From the NCBI GenBank assembly GCA_020629055.1, contig JAHDEB010000044.1, positions 1 through 35,949 of the forward strand: a DNA stretch of 35,949 nt. Reading direction: 5' to 3'. Every line of letters starts with the position of its first letter. Within the stretch, counting starts at the first letter, position 1. Below are positions 7,649-16,527 of this stretch, piece by piece. Below the pieces are notes generated by a model. The model ran no database searches. It was not told the DNA's origin and worked only from the letters and a program-made list of their open reading frames with translations. Source of the stretch: Chloroflexota bacterium (GTDB taxonomy: Bacteria; Chloroflexota; Anaerolineae; Promineifilales; Promineifilaceae). Made by a program: the position numbers and the translations under genes.

Positions 7649-9151
7649 TTAAGCGCTTAACTTATCCAAACCGGGTGCATAGTTCATAGGCAACATAAAA
7701 CTAAACGTTGAGCCATGCTGGAGCCGGCTCGTTACCGTTAATTCCCCACCCAAGAGCTGAGCAAATCTTTTCGAAATCGCCAAACCAAGGCCGGTCCCCT
7801 CTTGCATGCGAGAATATGAGCCATCTTCCTGCGTAAACGGCTCAAAGATCGATTCTAAAAAGCTTTGGTCCATTCCTACGCCTGAATCAACAACATCAAT
7901 CTTTAACCATTTAGATGTATCTGAATCAACAAGGTTTACCTCTAAACGGACCTCGCCGCACCTAGTGAACTTAAAAGAATTGCCCAACAAATTAATGACA
8001 ACTTGTTTTACCCGCTGACCATCGGTCAAAATTGTCTCGTCCGGCACATTATTCACAATCTTAAATTGATTTTTTTGAGCTAAGGATAATGGGCGGGTGT
8101 TAATTTCAATCTCATCAATCAAATCTGAAACTTGGTGACTACGAATGTCTACCTCCATCTGATTGGCTTCAATTTTTGAAAGATCGAGTACATTGTTAAT
8201 CAAATTTAAAAGATGACTGCCCGAGCGCTCAATACTTTGAACATCATCTTTAAAATGATCAAATTCCTCATCAAATTCACCTAACTCTTCGGTTAACAGC
8301 TGACTATAACCTAATATTGAATTCAATGGGGTCCGCAATTCATGGCTCATTGTGGCGATAAACAGCGACTTAGCATGATTGGCTTGGTTCGCTCGGTCGC
8401 GTTCAATATTTAACTCGGCCGTGCGGTGAACAACCATCTCCTCAAGGTGGCTTTTATAGGTAGCCAGCTCATCTTGACTTTTCTTTAACGCTACCAGCTC
8501 ATCGGCCCTTTTTTCAGCCAGCGATCGAACCAACTCATTTTGCTCACGCAACTCGACCTCAATATTTAGCTGCTTTTTCCAAGCCATAATCAGTCGCTTG
8601 TAAATTTCATAGATTGAAAACTGAGTCACGCCAGCAAAAATGCCAAAGTAAAGGGTTATCGAAGCGATATTAGATACCGTCATGTCCGGATGATTGATGC
8701 TGGGTAAAGGCGTTAGCCAACCGATCGAAATCGCGACTCCAACCATGAATATCATGATGCAACTTAAGACGAGCAAACCAAGGCTATATCGCCACCGATT
8801 TAAAGACACAGACCCCACGCAAGCATAAAATAAAACAATTCTTCCATTTTCGATTAAGCCATGTGTCAGCAAATTGGCAAATCCTGTCATAAAACAAATC
8901 GCGATAAACAATGCGATCCGATTATGTGCAGAAATAGTCGTTGCTTTAACAACATACCATCCGGTTGCCAATGCTAATGCCGAAATCACGATCCCGGTCC
9001 AATCTCCATACACGGCTCGTTGCGCGTTAACAACTAGCAGAATAATAGTCCCAATCCAAAGCGTGATTGGTCCTAATTTCCTCAGCTGTTCATCTGCAGA
9101 CTCCAATAAGAAAGCGTCAATGCTCTGAGATTTATCTGAAAGCGATATCAT
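7649..9151 (-). CDS. membrane sensor histidine kinase
   Basis: Hybrid-less two-component sensor kinase of 500 aa. The N-terminal half has about six membrane segments (residues 27-185) with only short outside loops, then a coiled coil (about 195-255), HisKA with phospho-acceptor His270 in FIATMSHELRTPLNSILGYS, and HATPase_c with N box VVINLLGNSFKFT, G1 VVDSGVGMD, F box IFEPFTQEDGS and G2 GTGLGLAIS. All catalytic motifs are intact. I chose ATG at 9151; a TTG at 9163 would add four residues. No response regulator is adjacent; the stand-alone receivers at 23948 and 24738 are possible partners, which is inference. The membrane-embedded sensor resembles MASE-type domains in layout, not identifiably in sequence. 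Confidence 0.9.
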   Translation of the reverse strand: MISLSDKSQSIDAFLLESADEQLRKLGPITLWIGTIILLVVNAQRAVYGDWTGIVISALALATGWYVVKATTISAHNRIALFIAICFMTGFANLLTHGLIENGRIVLFYACVGSVSLNRWRYSLGLLVLSCIMIFMVGVAISIGWLTPLPSINHPDMTVSNIASITLYFGIFAGVTQFSIYEIYKRLIMAWKKQLNIEVELREQNELVRSLAEKRADELVALKKSQDELATYKSHLEEMVVHRTAELNIERDRANQANHAKSLFIATMSHELRTPLNSILGYSQLLTEELGEFDEEFDHFKDDVQSIERSGSHLLNLINNVLDLSKIEANQMEVDIRSHQVSDLIDEIEINTRPLSLAQKNQFKIVNNVPDETILTDGQRVKQVVINLLGNSFKFTRCGEVRLEVNLVDSDTSKWLKIDVVDSGVGMDQSFLESIFEPFTQEDGSYSRMQEGTGLGLAISKRFAQLLGGELTVTSRLQHGSTFSFMLPMNYAPGLDKLSA

Positions 9152-9678
9152 ACGATTATTCAATTTTACTAATCGGGTCGAAAAGAAAACTTAATGAAAA
9201 TATGTAAGCGGGAGCAAGGGCAAACTATGAATCTTTACGCATATTGTTAGGTGTTTGGGGATAAGTCGATACGAAACAATATTATGCAAAAGCTACAAGA
9301 GCGTATTTTAGAAACAAACAGGATTAACCATTATTCCCAAAATCCCTACCCAACCGGCGTTTAATGAACTGCAGATTAAAACATCGGCCCTTTGTCTGGT
9401 GCATTATAGGGGAGCAATTTTTTATAATCAATAGGATCTGCAAAAAAAAGACGGTGCAATAGGACAAAAATTACGCATGACCAAAATATACAAAAAGTTG
9501 TAGATTGGCGACAAACAGCCGATATGTACGCGAAACTCTCTAAAATAATTTAAAAATGTCTCGATTTGGGAATTTACGTACTTTTCACCCAAGATGCTGC
9601 TTTATGATTCAATCGATGCCATCAATGACACACAGTCCCCTATAAAAGGGGCTTTAGAGATCGTGTAGGCCCTTTAGA
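9152..9678. other. 527-bp intergenic region, no supported gene
   Basis: AT-rich stretch between the histidine kinase start and the end of the PDO-like gene. It must hold the kinase promoter. A 26-codon ORF (9284-9364, +) lacks a ribosome site or a -10 box at the right distance. A short CCCC/GGGG hairpin near 9638-9652 may end the PDO-like transcript. No CGGCCG occurs in it. Nothing else is supported. Confidence 0.4.
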
Positions 9679-10341
9679 TCAATTAAGCGACTTCGAGATC
9701 GCCTTTAGGATTTTACTCTCGTTATAGATCCCTTCTAGATGATGGTTCTTATTTATGATCGTATGGGGGATCGAATAAATTGAGTATTGAGGCACAAGGG
9801 CCGGAAAATCATTGATCATGCATACGTAAGCGCTAATCGATGGGCACGCAGCGGCCAAATTGCAAATAAGCGAGCTCATCAAAACACCAGCCTCATCTTC
9901 AGGGGCGGTAAACGTTTCAATAGCAACCGCTTCACTTAGTCGGCTAAGTTGAATGCGTGTCTTCGCACTTAAGGTCATCCCTTTAAAAGCAACCGCCTGA
10001 ATTGCACCCACCAATGAGTTAATTTGATACCAAGCGGGGTGGCCGAAAAAGCGAATGTTGTAATCGATATCGTTGCCGTTTTCATCGATTCCGTTCACCG
10101 CAATAATCGGATGCCAAGGAAACTCAGCCACACGTGGTTTGTTCCTAAATTCAATTGGACCGAACCGTTCTGCTAAAACTTCGCACAGCTCAACTGTATT
10201 TTCTTCTGTACAGCTGTTTTGCACGCTGGCATAAACAACCAATCGTACTTTTTCTGGCAAGTTGTCAAGAAAGCCGCCTAATATTTCGTATGTTTCTTCC
10301 GTGAAAGGGCCACGGAAATCTTTTATTTCGCTTGGTTCCAT
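9679..10341 (-). CDS. PDO-like tandem thioredoxin-fold protein lacking both CXXC sites
   Basis: A 220-aa protein that aligns by eye with the glutaredoxin-like protein disulfide oxidoreductases (PDO) of thermophiles along its whole length. Shared landmarks are VRLVVYASVQNSC (32-44), YNIRFFGHPAWYQINSLVGA (94-113, the family's GVRYFGLPAGHEF segment), VAIETFTAP (139-147), DFPALVPQYSIYSIPHTIIN (178-197) with the cis-Pro at 192, and EGIYNESKILKAI near the end. The two CXXC sites read SCTE (43-46) and DEAG (149-152), so neither thioredoxin active site remains. The start at 10341 is preferred over 10362 because a perfect TATAAT ends 6 nt upstream. Function unknown; it cannot be a normal dithiol oxidoreductase. 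Confidence 0.75.
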   Translation of the reverse strand: MEPSEIKDFRGPFTEETYEILGGFLDNLPEKVRLVVYASVQNSCTEENTVELCEVLAERFGPIEFRNKPRVAEFPWHPIIAVNGIDENGNDIDYNIRFFGHPAWYQINSLVGAIQAVAFKGMTLSAKTRIQLSRLSEAVAIETFTAPEDEAGVLMSSLICNLAAACPSISAYVCMINDFPALVPQYSIYSIPHTIINKNHHLEGIYNESKILKAISKSLN

Positions 10342-10347
10342 GCAGGC

Positions 10348-10353
10348 ATTATA
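10348..10353 (-). promoter_or_regulatory. -10 box of a likely leaderless promoter (PDO-like gene)
   Basis: On the minus strand TATAAT ends 6 nt before ATG 10341, the same geometry as dnaX. A TTTACA sits 15 nt upstream of it, a poor -35. The box lies inside the longer reading frame starting at 10362, which argues for the shorter protein. Confidence 0.6.
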
Positions 10354-10393
10354 CCCTAACACACTAGGTGTAAATATGATGATTCGTTAAAGC

Positions 10394-10434
10394 AATAAAG
10401 CCTGCCCAAATTTATGATTCGGGCAGGCTTTATT
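10394..10434 (-). terminator. Rho-independent terminator after the NBR1-Ig lipoprotein gene
   Basis: AATAAAGCCTGCCC (10394-10407) pairs perfectly with GGGCAGGCTTTATT (10421-10434) around a 13-nt loop. On the minus strand it lies about 60 bp after the lipoprotein stop. The stem ends in an A/T-rich stretch (GCTTTATT) that can serve as the U-tract. Confidence 0.75.
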
Positions 10435-10493
10435 TAGATAGGGCTCTTAATTCACACACCGACTAAGTGTATGAGATTAAGTATGAGCTAAAT

Positions 10494-12308
10494 TTATTGA
10501 GATGTAAAAATCGCAAAGAGCTGGCCAAACCGAGTCCCGTCTGGGGCGCGCAAGGCGGCCGTAGCCCCATAAGTGCCAGGCGTGTCTGGTGCCCGTAACA
10601 CGATCGTCAGTAAACCAGAATCACCTGGATTAATCGTCTCCATCGGTTTTGTGCTAACCACGGTTACCCCATCGTCAGCAGTCGCAATGATTTCAAACTC
10701 ACTTGTGATCGGGCAAGAACCTTTATTCTCTACTTTCCAAACCTTCTCAAACTCCTCTCCAGAAGTTACTTTTGAATAGTCCGGAATCGTGACATCTTCT
10801 AGATAATTTAGGAAGTTGATACAGCTTGGATCATAAGTAGGGACCGCCCCAACAACCTGTGTGGGTTCTGGTGATACCGGCGTTTCTTCTTCAACCGGTT
10901 CCGGTGTCGCCGTCGGTTCTTCGGTCGGTACTTCAGTTGGTTCGACAACTGGCTCTGGTGTCGCAGTTGCTTCTTCCGTGGGCTCTGCAACCGGTTCTGG
11001 CGTTGGGGTTGCAGTTTCAGTGGGTTCCACAACCGGTTCCGGTGTCGCAGTTGCTGTTGGTTCCGGTGTCTCGGTCGGTTCAGGTGTTTCTGTAGCTTCT
11101 GGGGTCTCTTCCTCAACCGATGCACCGGCTTCGTCCGTTTCAGGATCAACCGGTTCACCCTCTGGGTTTTCTACACCAACAATCTCGGGATCATCTTGAC
11201 CTTGTGGTTCAGATTGCTCTTCCCCAACGACTGTGACCTGTCCTGAATCCTCGCCAGCGTTGCCCTGCCCTTGTTGAAGGTCTTGTCCTTCATCACCCGA
11301 GCCTTCAGCAACAGCGATCGTCCCGCCGGCCGTATCTGAAACAAACACGGTGCTGACTAACTCGTCTAAAACTGAACGTAACGGAGACACCTCCCCTTTT
11401 TCTAAAGACCGGCGTACTTGTTCCATTTCATTCAGCTTATAAATTGCGAAGTTAGACTCATCAGAAGCCAAAACTTCTAGCTGACTGTCAGTAAATGATT
11501 TTTTATCTGATAACGCATCGACTTTGACAGGATACTGAAGCCAAACATAGAAAAATCCGGAGTTGCTGATTCCTTCAAATGTATAAAACAATTGTTCATT
11601 GGTTATTTCTTCTGGCCCATCAACTGAGGGCAAATAACGAATAGCTGAAATTCCTTTACCATTTTTAAAATCTGTGTATTTCGCATCAAGTACGAAATCA
11701 TCCGCATCGTAGAAAAAGTCTAGCCGCGGCCGGGTAATCGAAACGCGACGCAGCTCGTTAAAATACTCTTGATCTTGAATGGAATAAGTCGAATAGAAAA
11801 AGCCTGAGCTATCAACGATCGCCTGGACGCCCATTAATGTGTCGCGACTAGAATCTTGATTAAAGCCACGTAGCACGACATTTTCTGGCACCCCTTCAAT
11901 TTCGATTCGGTTTTCTGGTAATGCCAGATACCCGTTTTGAACGGCGGGCTCTCGGCCGGGGGTAAGTTCACTATAAAGTTTTTCACTATAGTTGATGAAC
12001 ACCCCTTGAAAGTTAAACTCAATATCTAGGTCAACGAAATTTTCAGCTTGCCAAGTCGCGGTTGCATCCGGCAAAGGGGTCTGAGTTGGGGGCGCAGTAG
12101 CGGTTGCGGTCGGTGTATTGGTGGGCCATGCGGTAGGTTGGGGGATCGGTGTCGAAGTCGCTGGAGGTGTGACAGGAGGTGGGGTAGGTGGAATCTCATC
12201 CTCGCCCCGGCCGCCACAGCCAACGGCCGTAACAAAAAGAAAAATATAGAGTATTGTAGGCAGAAGTTTTCGAGCTTTTAACATGAATAATTGTCTGGTT
12301 TGAAGCAT
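10494..12308 (-). CDS. lipoprotein with Pro/Thr/Glu linker and NBR1-type Ig-like domain
   Basis: Likely exported lipoprotein of 604 aa (596 if the ATG at 12284 is used). The signal segment KLLPTILYIFLFVTAVGCGG has a lipobox-like AVGC with Cys31. A Thr/Pro-rich stretch (about 40-80) precedes a globular domain (about 90-330) that I do not recognise. A long low-complexity region follows, with degenerate repeats of TPEPVVEPTE type (about 390-490). The C-terminal 105 residues match the NBR1 Ig-like fold: VTIPDYSKVTSGEEFEKVWK, VENKGSCPI, INPGDSGLLTIVLRAPDTPG, TYGATAALRAPDGTRFGQLF. This domain is common on surface proteins of Chloroflexota. A TAGATT box ends 7 nt before ATG 12308, favouring that start. 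Likely a cell-surface spacer-borne binding protein; ligand unknown. Confidence 0.8.
   Translation of the reverse strand: MLQTRQLFMLKARKLLPTILYIFLFVTAVGCGGRGEDEIPPTPPPVTPPATSTPIPQPTAWPTNTPTATATAPPTQTPLPDATATWQAENFVDLDIEFNFQGVFINYSEKLYSELTPGREPAVQNGYLALPENRIEIEGVPENVVLRGFNQDSSRDTLMGVQAIVDSSGFFYSTYSIQDQEYFNELRRVSITRPRLDFFYDADDFVLDAKYTDFKNGKGISAIRYLPSVDGPEEITNEQLFYTFEGISNSGFFYVWLQYPVKVDALSDKKSFTDSQLEVLASDESNFAIYKLNEMEQVRRSLEKGEVSPLRSVLDELVSTVFVSDTAGGTIAVAEGSGDEGQDLQQGQGNAGEDSGQVTVVGEEQSEPQGQDDPEIVGVENPEGEPVDPETDEAGASVEEETPEATETPEPTETPEPTATATPEPVVEPTETATPTPEPVAEPTEEATATPEPVVEPTEVPTEEPTATPEPVEEETPVSPEPTQVVGAVPTYDPSCINFLNYLEDVTIPDYSKVTSGEEFEKVWKVENKGSCPITSEFEIIATADDGVTVVSTKPMETINPGDSGLLTIVLRAPDTPGTYGATAALRAPDGTRFGQLFAIFTSQ
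10855..11110 (-). repeat. degenerate in-gene tandem repeats coding (T)PEP(V/T)xEPTE units
   Basis: Imperfect repeats of about 30-45 bp encode Pro-Glu-Pro/Thr units in the linker of the lipoprotein. Because the repeats lack stops in all frames, several long open frames arise on the opposite strand here; they are artefacts of composition. Such arrays are prone to copy-number change. Confidence 0.75.
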
Positions 12309-12834
12309 CTATCTCAATCTAAATATGAGCTTCAATAAGCTATCAGGTTTAAACCGGCAGCTACCCAAAGTGAAACTTCATCCTATTTGCATAGGGCACA
12401 CATGTCACTCTGGCAACGTGTCAATTTAACTGTTCATCAGATCCCTGAATAGCTTTTCAATCTGGTGTGTATTGCCAAGAATGTAGTCTGGTTGCAACAA
12501 GCACAACCGGCCTACGATAAACAAAGCTAAAACGGTTTTTCAAATTCTGAACACTGCAAAATTAGCTTTGCCAAACACAAGCCTAACAATTTAACCTTAA
12601 AGTTCCACTTTTTAAGCGGGTAAAAAGTTCCGGTCCCTCATATTTAGGTGAAAATTAACATGGGTTTAACCCAAAAGTCCCACTATTTTTGCTCTGTTGA
12701 CCAATTTTTTTTCAAGTTGGTTAGGTTCTAGTACAAAGAGGCATCAATAACGAGCAAGTTTAAACACTGTTCGCCCCTTTGTATGGGGTACTGCACGTCA
12801 ATTGAACTAGGCCGATATTTGCTGCCGCGCAGTA
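12309..12834. other. 526-bp intergenic region, no supported gene
   Basis: Lies between the end of the moxR gene and the start of the lipoprotein gene, both on the minus strand. No ORF, tRNA or strong hairpin was found. The phrase AAAGTTCC occurs twice near 12599 and 12624 and oligo-T runs are frequent. It probably holds the lipoprotein promoter and the end of the six-gene cluster transcript. Homologous clusters often place a DUF58 gene after moxR; none is here. Confidence 0.4.
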
Positions 12835-13812
12835 CTAGCCATCCCTCGGAATTGCACTAACTAAATCTGCAAGTATTTGATCGGCAGATATATTGGCTGC
12901 CTGCGCTTCAAAGTTTAGGATTATTCGATGGCGTAAAGCGGGTGATGCCACCGCAACTACGTCATCATAACTAACATTGTAGCGCCCAGCGAGTAAAGCT
13001 GTGATACGGGCCCCTAACATAATCGCTTGAGCCCCACGCGGGCTAGAGCCATACCGTACATATTGCTTGATCATATCTGAAGGGCTCTGGTCTGGATGAG
13101 TACCCACGATCAAACGGCTAACGAAGTCAGTCACATTCGAAGGTACAGGTACGGTTCGGGCTAGATTTTGCATCGCAATAATTTTAGCCCCGTTGGCCAC
13201 CTTCTTAGGATTAGGATTCTCTTCCCCCGTTGTGCGATTCAAGATTTCGCTAAGCTCGGCCGCCGATGGAAATGTAACATCGACTTTAAATAAAAAGCGA
13301 TCCAACTGCGCTTCAGGCAATGGGTAGGTCCCCTCCATTTCTAATGGATTTTGAGTTGCAAGTACGAAGAACGGCTTGGGGAGCTCATACGTATCATTCG
13401 CCACCGTTACCGTTTTTTCTTGCATCGCCTCGAGCATTGCGGATTGGGTTTTAGGGGTTGCTCGATTAACCTCATCCGCCAAAATTAAATTTGCAAAGAT
13501 CGGTCCTTGCTGAAAACGGAAACGGCGTTGGCCGTCTACTTCTTCCATCACATCGGTCCCTGTAATATCGGCCGGCATTAAATCAGGCGTAAACTGAATG
13601 CGGCTAAACTCCATATCGAGCACTTCTGAAATTGTGCGGATCAGCATCGTCTTACCCAAGCCGGGCACACCTTCTAACAACGCATGGCCGCCCGCAATAA
13701 TGGCGGTTAACACCGTACGGATTACATTTTCTTGCCCAACAATAACCTTGCCAATCTGTTGTTCAATTTCATCTGCCGCTTGTCTAAATTCTGATACGGT
13801 AATTTCTGACAT
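12835..13812 (-). CDS. MoxR family AAA+ ATPase
   Basis: MoxR ATPases act as chaperone-like remodelers, often for proteins with von Willebrand factor A domains or for membrane complexes. The 325-aa protein has the family signature: IGKVIVGQENVIRTVLTAI, Walker A GVPGLGKT (48-55), FTPDLMPADITGTDVM, Walker B LILADEVNRATPKTQSAML, FVLATQNPLEMEGTYPLPEA with QLDRF, and the lid segment RYGSSPRGAQAIMLGARITA. It starts 21 bp after the coiled-coil membrane protein and has a GAGG site before the ATG, so it ends that operon. No DUF58 or VWA gene lies next to it; the membrane proteins upstream are its likely clients, which is inference. Confidence 0.93.
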   Translation of the reverse strand: MSEITVSEFRQAADEIEQQIGKVIVGQENVIRTVLTAIIAGGHALLEGVPGLGKTMLIRTISEVLDMEFSRIQFTPDLMPADITGTDVMEEVDGQRRFRFQQGPIFANLILADEVNRATPKTQSAMLEAMQEKTVTVANDTYELPKPFFVLATQNPLEMEGTYPLPEAQLDRFLFKVDVTFPSAAELSEILNRTTGEENPNPKKVANGAKIIAMQNLARTVPVPSNVTDFVSRLIVGTHPDQSPSDMIKQYVRYGSSPRGAQAIMLGARITALLAGRYNVSYDDVVAVASPALRHRIILNFEAQAANISADQILADLVSAIPRDG

Positions 13813-13833
13813 TCAATCCTCGATGGGGTAAAT

Positions 13834-15477
13834 TTATTCAGCCTCTGGCTCCAGAGAGCTAAAGTAATCACGAATATAGCCTTTCATCCCGATCGGGATG
13901 TAATCTTCCGCTAACGTCTCATAGGCTGTGTTCGCATACTCTGCGTACACTTCTTCATATGGCACAACGCTCTGCTCTTCGCCTATTTCAGACGGGGTTG
14001 TGCTTAATAATTCGCCACAATTTTCTGGGGAAGCTTCACAATCAGCATCCAACTCAACTTCGACACCCTCAAATCCGCTTAAGTCGCGAAACGGGGGAAC
14101 AAACACATTGTCGGTGCTAGAGCCACCCTCGGTGCCGCCCCCGCCTTGACCCGCTTGATTTCCACCGTTAGCCGGGCCGGGCTGACCTAATCCGCTACCT
14201 TCACCTGGTTCGGTTCCACCGCCCGGCTGCGGTTGTCCACCTGCTCCTGGCTGTGCTTCTTGACCTGCACCGGCTTGGGGCTCGGCCGGCTGAGTTTCAC
14301 CTAAGGGGTCCTGTTCTTCGCTCTCGGCAACTTCTTGGCGCCCTTCAGTTAATTCTCCGGCCGCTTGTTCAGCCGCCTCAGCCGTTTCACCTTGCTCAGC
14401 CAGCGCATCAGACGTTTCACCAGCTTCTGCCAGCGCTTCGCGAGCCCCTTCACTGTCTCCTTGCTGCAAGGCCGACCCAGCTTCTGCCAATTGCTCCGCT
14501 AATTCGGGCGCACTTTCTTGTAGCTCAGACGCAGCTTGTGAAAGCTCACTGCCTAATTCTTGTTGTTCTTCGGCCGACAAACTGTCAACTGACTCAGACA
14601 GTCGATCCAGTTCTTCGGCCGTTTCGTTCAGGTTACCTCCCCCCATTGCTTCACTCAACCCTTCACCGGCCGCTGAGCGAATGTTTGACCCCGCCTCTGC
14701 CAATTGCCCTTCTAAAGGACCGGTATCGTTTTGTTGAGCCAGCTCCCTTAATTCAGACTCAGCCTCTGACAAAGTCGCCAGCGCCTCTTCACGAGATTCA
14801 ACCCCTCCTTCAAGGGTCTCACGCGCCCCGTTGATCGGTGCCAAAAGCTCTTCACGCTGTTCTTCGGATAAATCTCCGTTCTGATTAATTTGTTCTTCCA
14901 GCGTCTCTAAACGCTCAATCTGTTCAGCAACGATCTGTTGCACAGCCCGCTCACCCTGCAAAATGGTCGATTGTGCATTGGGTAAGATCACGGCCGCAAT
15001 AAGCAGCGCAATCGCAGCCACCAAAAAGGTTAACGACTGGGTGTCTAGCGTCAGCGGGATCGATTGATTGACATCGACCTGCTTCATTGAATTTAATGTA
15101 TCTTGCAGTTGAAATCGACGAATCTCGGCCGGGGCATCTATTTTGCCTTCATGCAGTTCTAGCGCACTCGTTACCCGTTCACGCAGGCCAAACTGTCGAT
15201 CGGCGTAAATCGCTTGGTCCCGTATGGTGTAGCGGCGCAACAAAGCGTATGAAATGCCCCCCAATAGCCCCACAACGGCGCAAACCACAGCGGCGAAGCC
15301 AATCTCCCGATTGGTCATAAACGGCCGAAAACGAGAGATTAGAGCGAGGATCAAAGCAACTGTCAAGCCTGCCATCAGGCCCCGTGGTCCCCAAACAAGC
15401 AACGCCTGCAAACGGCGTCGGCCGTTCCATGCTTTTAGCTCTTGTTTAACTTGGGAAAAATCAGCGTTGATCATCAT
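13834..15477 (-). CDS. membrane protein with long coiled-coil and Gly/Gln-rich region (DUF4175-like)
   Basis: A 547-aa protein with two membrane segments near the N-terminus (about 27-49 and 57-79), a cytoplasmic stretch IRDQAIYADRQFGLRERVTS AL, and a third segment (about 148-168). A Glu/Gln/Ala-rich coiled coil (about 175-390) follows, then a Gly/Pro/Gln linker (about 395-465), and a conserved-looking end with VPYEEVYAEYANTAYETLAE and IPIGMKGYIRDYFSSLEP. The arrangement resembles DUF4175-type membrane proteins found next to moxR genes. Function is unknown. Codon-level repetition makes the opposite strand open over long stretches. The start is one of two adjacent ATGs (15477 or 15474), with no Shine-Dalgarno; it follows the ABC-2 permease by 26 bp. 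Confidence 0.8.
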   Translation of the reverse strand: MMINADFSQVKQELKAWNGRRRLQALLVWGPRGLMAGLTVALILALISRFRPFMTNREIGFAAVVCAVVGLLGGISYALLRRYTIRDQAIYADRQFGLRERVTSALELHEGKIDAPAEIRRFQLQDTLNSMKQVDVNQSIPLTLDTQSLTFLVAAIALLIAAVILPNAQSTILQGERAVQQIVAEQIERLETLEEQINQNGDLSEEQREELLAPINGARETLEGGVESREEALATLSEAESELRELAQQNDTGPLEGQLAEAGSNIRSAAGEGLSEAMGGGNLNETAEELDRLSESVDSLSAEEQQELGSELSQAASELQESAPELAEQLAEAGSALQQGDSEGAREALAEAGETSDALAEQGETAEAAEQAAGELTEGRQEVAESEEQDPLGETQPAEPQAGAGQEAQPGAGGQPQPGGGTEPGEGSGLGQPGPANGGNQAGQGGGGTEGGSSTDNVFVPPFRDLSGFEGVEVELDADCEASPENCGELLSTTPSEIGEEQSVVPYEEVYAEYANTAYETLAEDYIPIGMKGYIRDYFSSLEPEAE

Positions 15478-15503
15478 GAGTTATTTGGAAAGATGAACCC
15501 AAC

Positions 15504-16427
15504 TTACTCCGCAATTTGAGAAACTCTTTTTACAGACCAGCGAAACAAAAGCCAAGCCATCACCAAATGAAATATCAATGCGCCATACCAAGCCTGGGGC
15601 ACAAAATAGCGCGTTGATCCAGGATTCCAAAATCCCCAAATCGCATTTTCTTGCCAAAATAAAAGCTCAGATGCGATCATTGCCCCCGGCAAATTTGTAA
15701 AGCTTCCGGCGATCAGACCATAAATGGCCAAAGGCTCTAACCATGTTGTGTTGTCAAACACGGCAAAAAACGGAGCCAAAATCAAAGCACCAAGCATGAA
15801 CAAAAGTGGAATACCAACCAAGATAACAATCGTCACGATATAGGTGGTTACGGTGGCCGCCAAAGTCGATTTGGATCGACTAGAGAAATATATGCCAAGC
15901 AGCGAATAGGTAAATGCCCCTGCAACCAACATCACCTGCGAAATAATTATTTCAACCCAAGAAACGCCCCCGATCATAAACGCCAAGCAGATTAGCGGGA
16001 TTGTCGAAACGACGAGTAAAATGACATACCCTAAAGCGGAGATGACTTTCCCTAGAACAAAACGGCGAGGAGACATGAGTGTCGTGCGTAATAGCTCATA
16101 GGTCTGACGCTCTTTTTCTCCGGTAATAGCCCCTGATGTAAATGCGGGGGCAACAAAGACGACTAAAAACATCTGAATGGCAACCATTGTTAAAAATATC
16201 GATTGCCCAGCCAGCTGTCCGGCGCTCGCGGCCGTGTTGTTTTCAATTGCGAAAATAAGATAAATAAAGAAAACAATGGTGCACACAGCGGTTAAATAAA
16301 GCGACAGGATGGCAAATGCCCTGCGGCCGCGCATACGGCTGCGCAGCTCTTTTAGGGTAATCGGGTTTTGCATGATTCCCCGCTGGAACAGCCCCATTTT
16401 TTTGTTTTCAGTGATAAGTTCACTCAT
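15504..16427 (-). CDS. ABC-2 type transporter permease
   Basis: Integral membrane subunit of an ABC exporter, 307 aa with six predicted membrane segments. The N-terminus NPITLKELRSRMRGRRAFAI is the usual cytoplasmic start of ABC-2 permeases, and the signature FTSGAITGEKERQTYELLRTT, followed by TLMSPRRFVLGKVISALGYV, is the classic coupling-helix region. AGGAAA precedes the ATG by about 10 nt. It lies 100 bp downstream of the second permease and the pair probably forms a heterodimer with the ATPase at 17367-18320. Substrate unknown; members of this family move lipids, antibiotics or polysaccharides, or assemble envelope complexes. Confidence 0.88.
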   Translation of the reverse strand: MSELITENKKMGLFQRGIMQNPITLKELRSRMRGRRAFAILSLYLTAVCTIVFFIYLIFAIENNTAASAGQLAGQSIFLTMVAIQMFLVVFVAPAFTSGAITGEKERQTYELLRTTLMSPRRFVLGKVISALGYVILLVVSTIPLICLAFMIGGVSWVEIIISQVMLVAGAFTYSLLGIYFSSRSKSTLAATVTTYIVTIVILVGIPLLFMLGALILAPFFAVFDNTTWLEPLAIYGLIAGSFTNLPGAMIASELLFWQENAIWGFWNPGSTRYFVPQAWYGALIFHLVMAWLLFRWSVKRVSQIAE

Positions 16428-16527
16428 TGATTCATTTCCTGTCTGACACTATTGTGCATGCTCGAGGGGTAAAATCATATCATACAACCGGTTTTAACCC
16501 TCTAGATTCTACTAAAATATTTCTACC

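Noticed and set aside
9284-9364. 26-codon ORF in the 9152-9678 gap
   Set aside because: No Shine-Dalgarno, no -10 box at the leaderless distance and no recognisable motif; chance ORFs of this length are common.
10859-11199. Long open frames on the plus strand opposite the lipoprotein stalk
   Set aside because: They are low-complexity Val/Ser/Gly translations of the complement of the Pro/Thr/Glu repeats, with no start signals.
14253-14834. 193-codon plus-strand frame opposite the coiled-coil membrane protein
   Set aside because: Leu/Pro/His-rich shadow of Glu/Gln/Ala codons on the real strand; no ribosome site.
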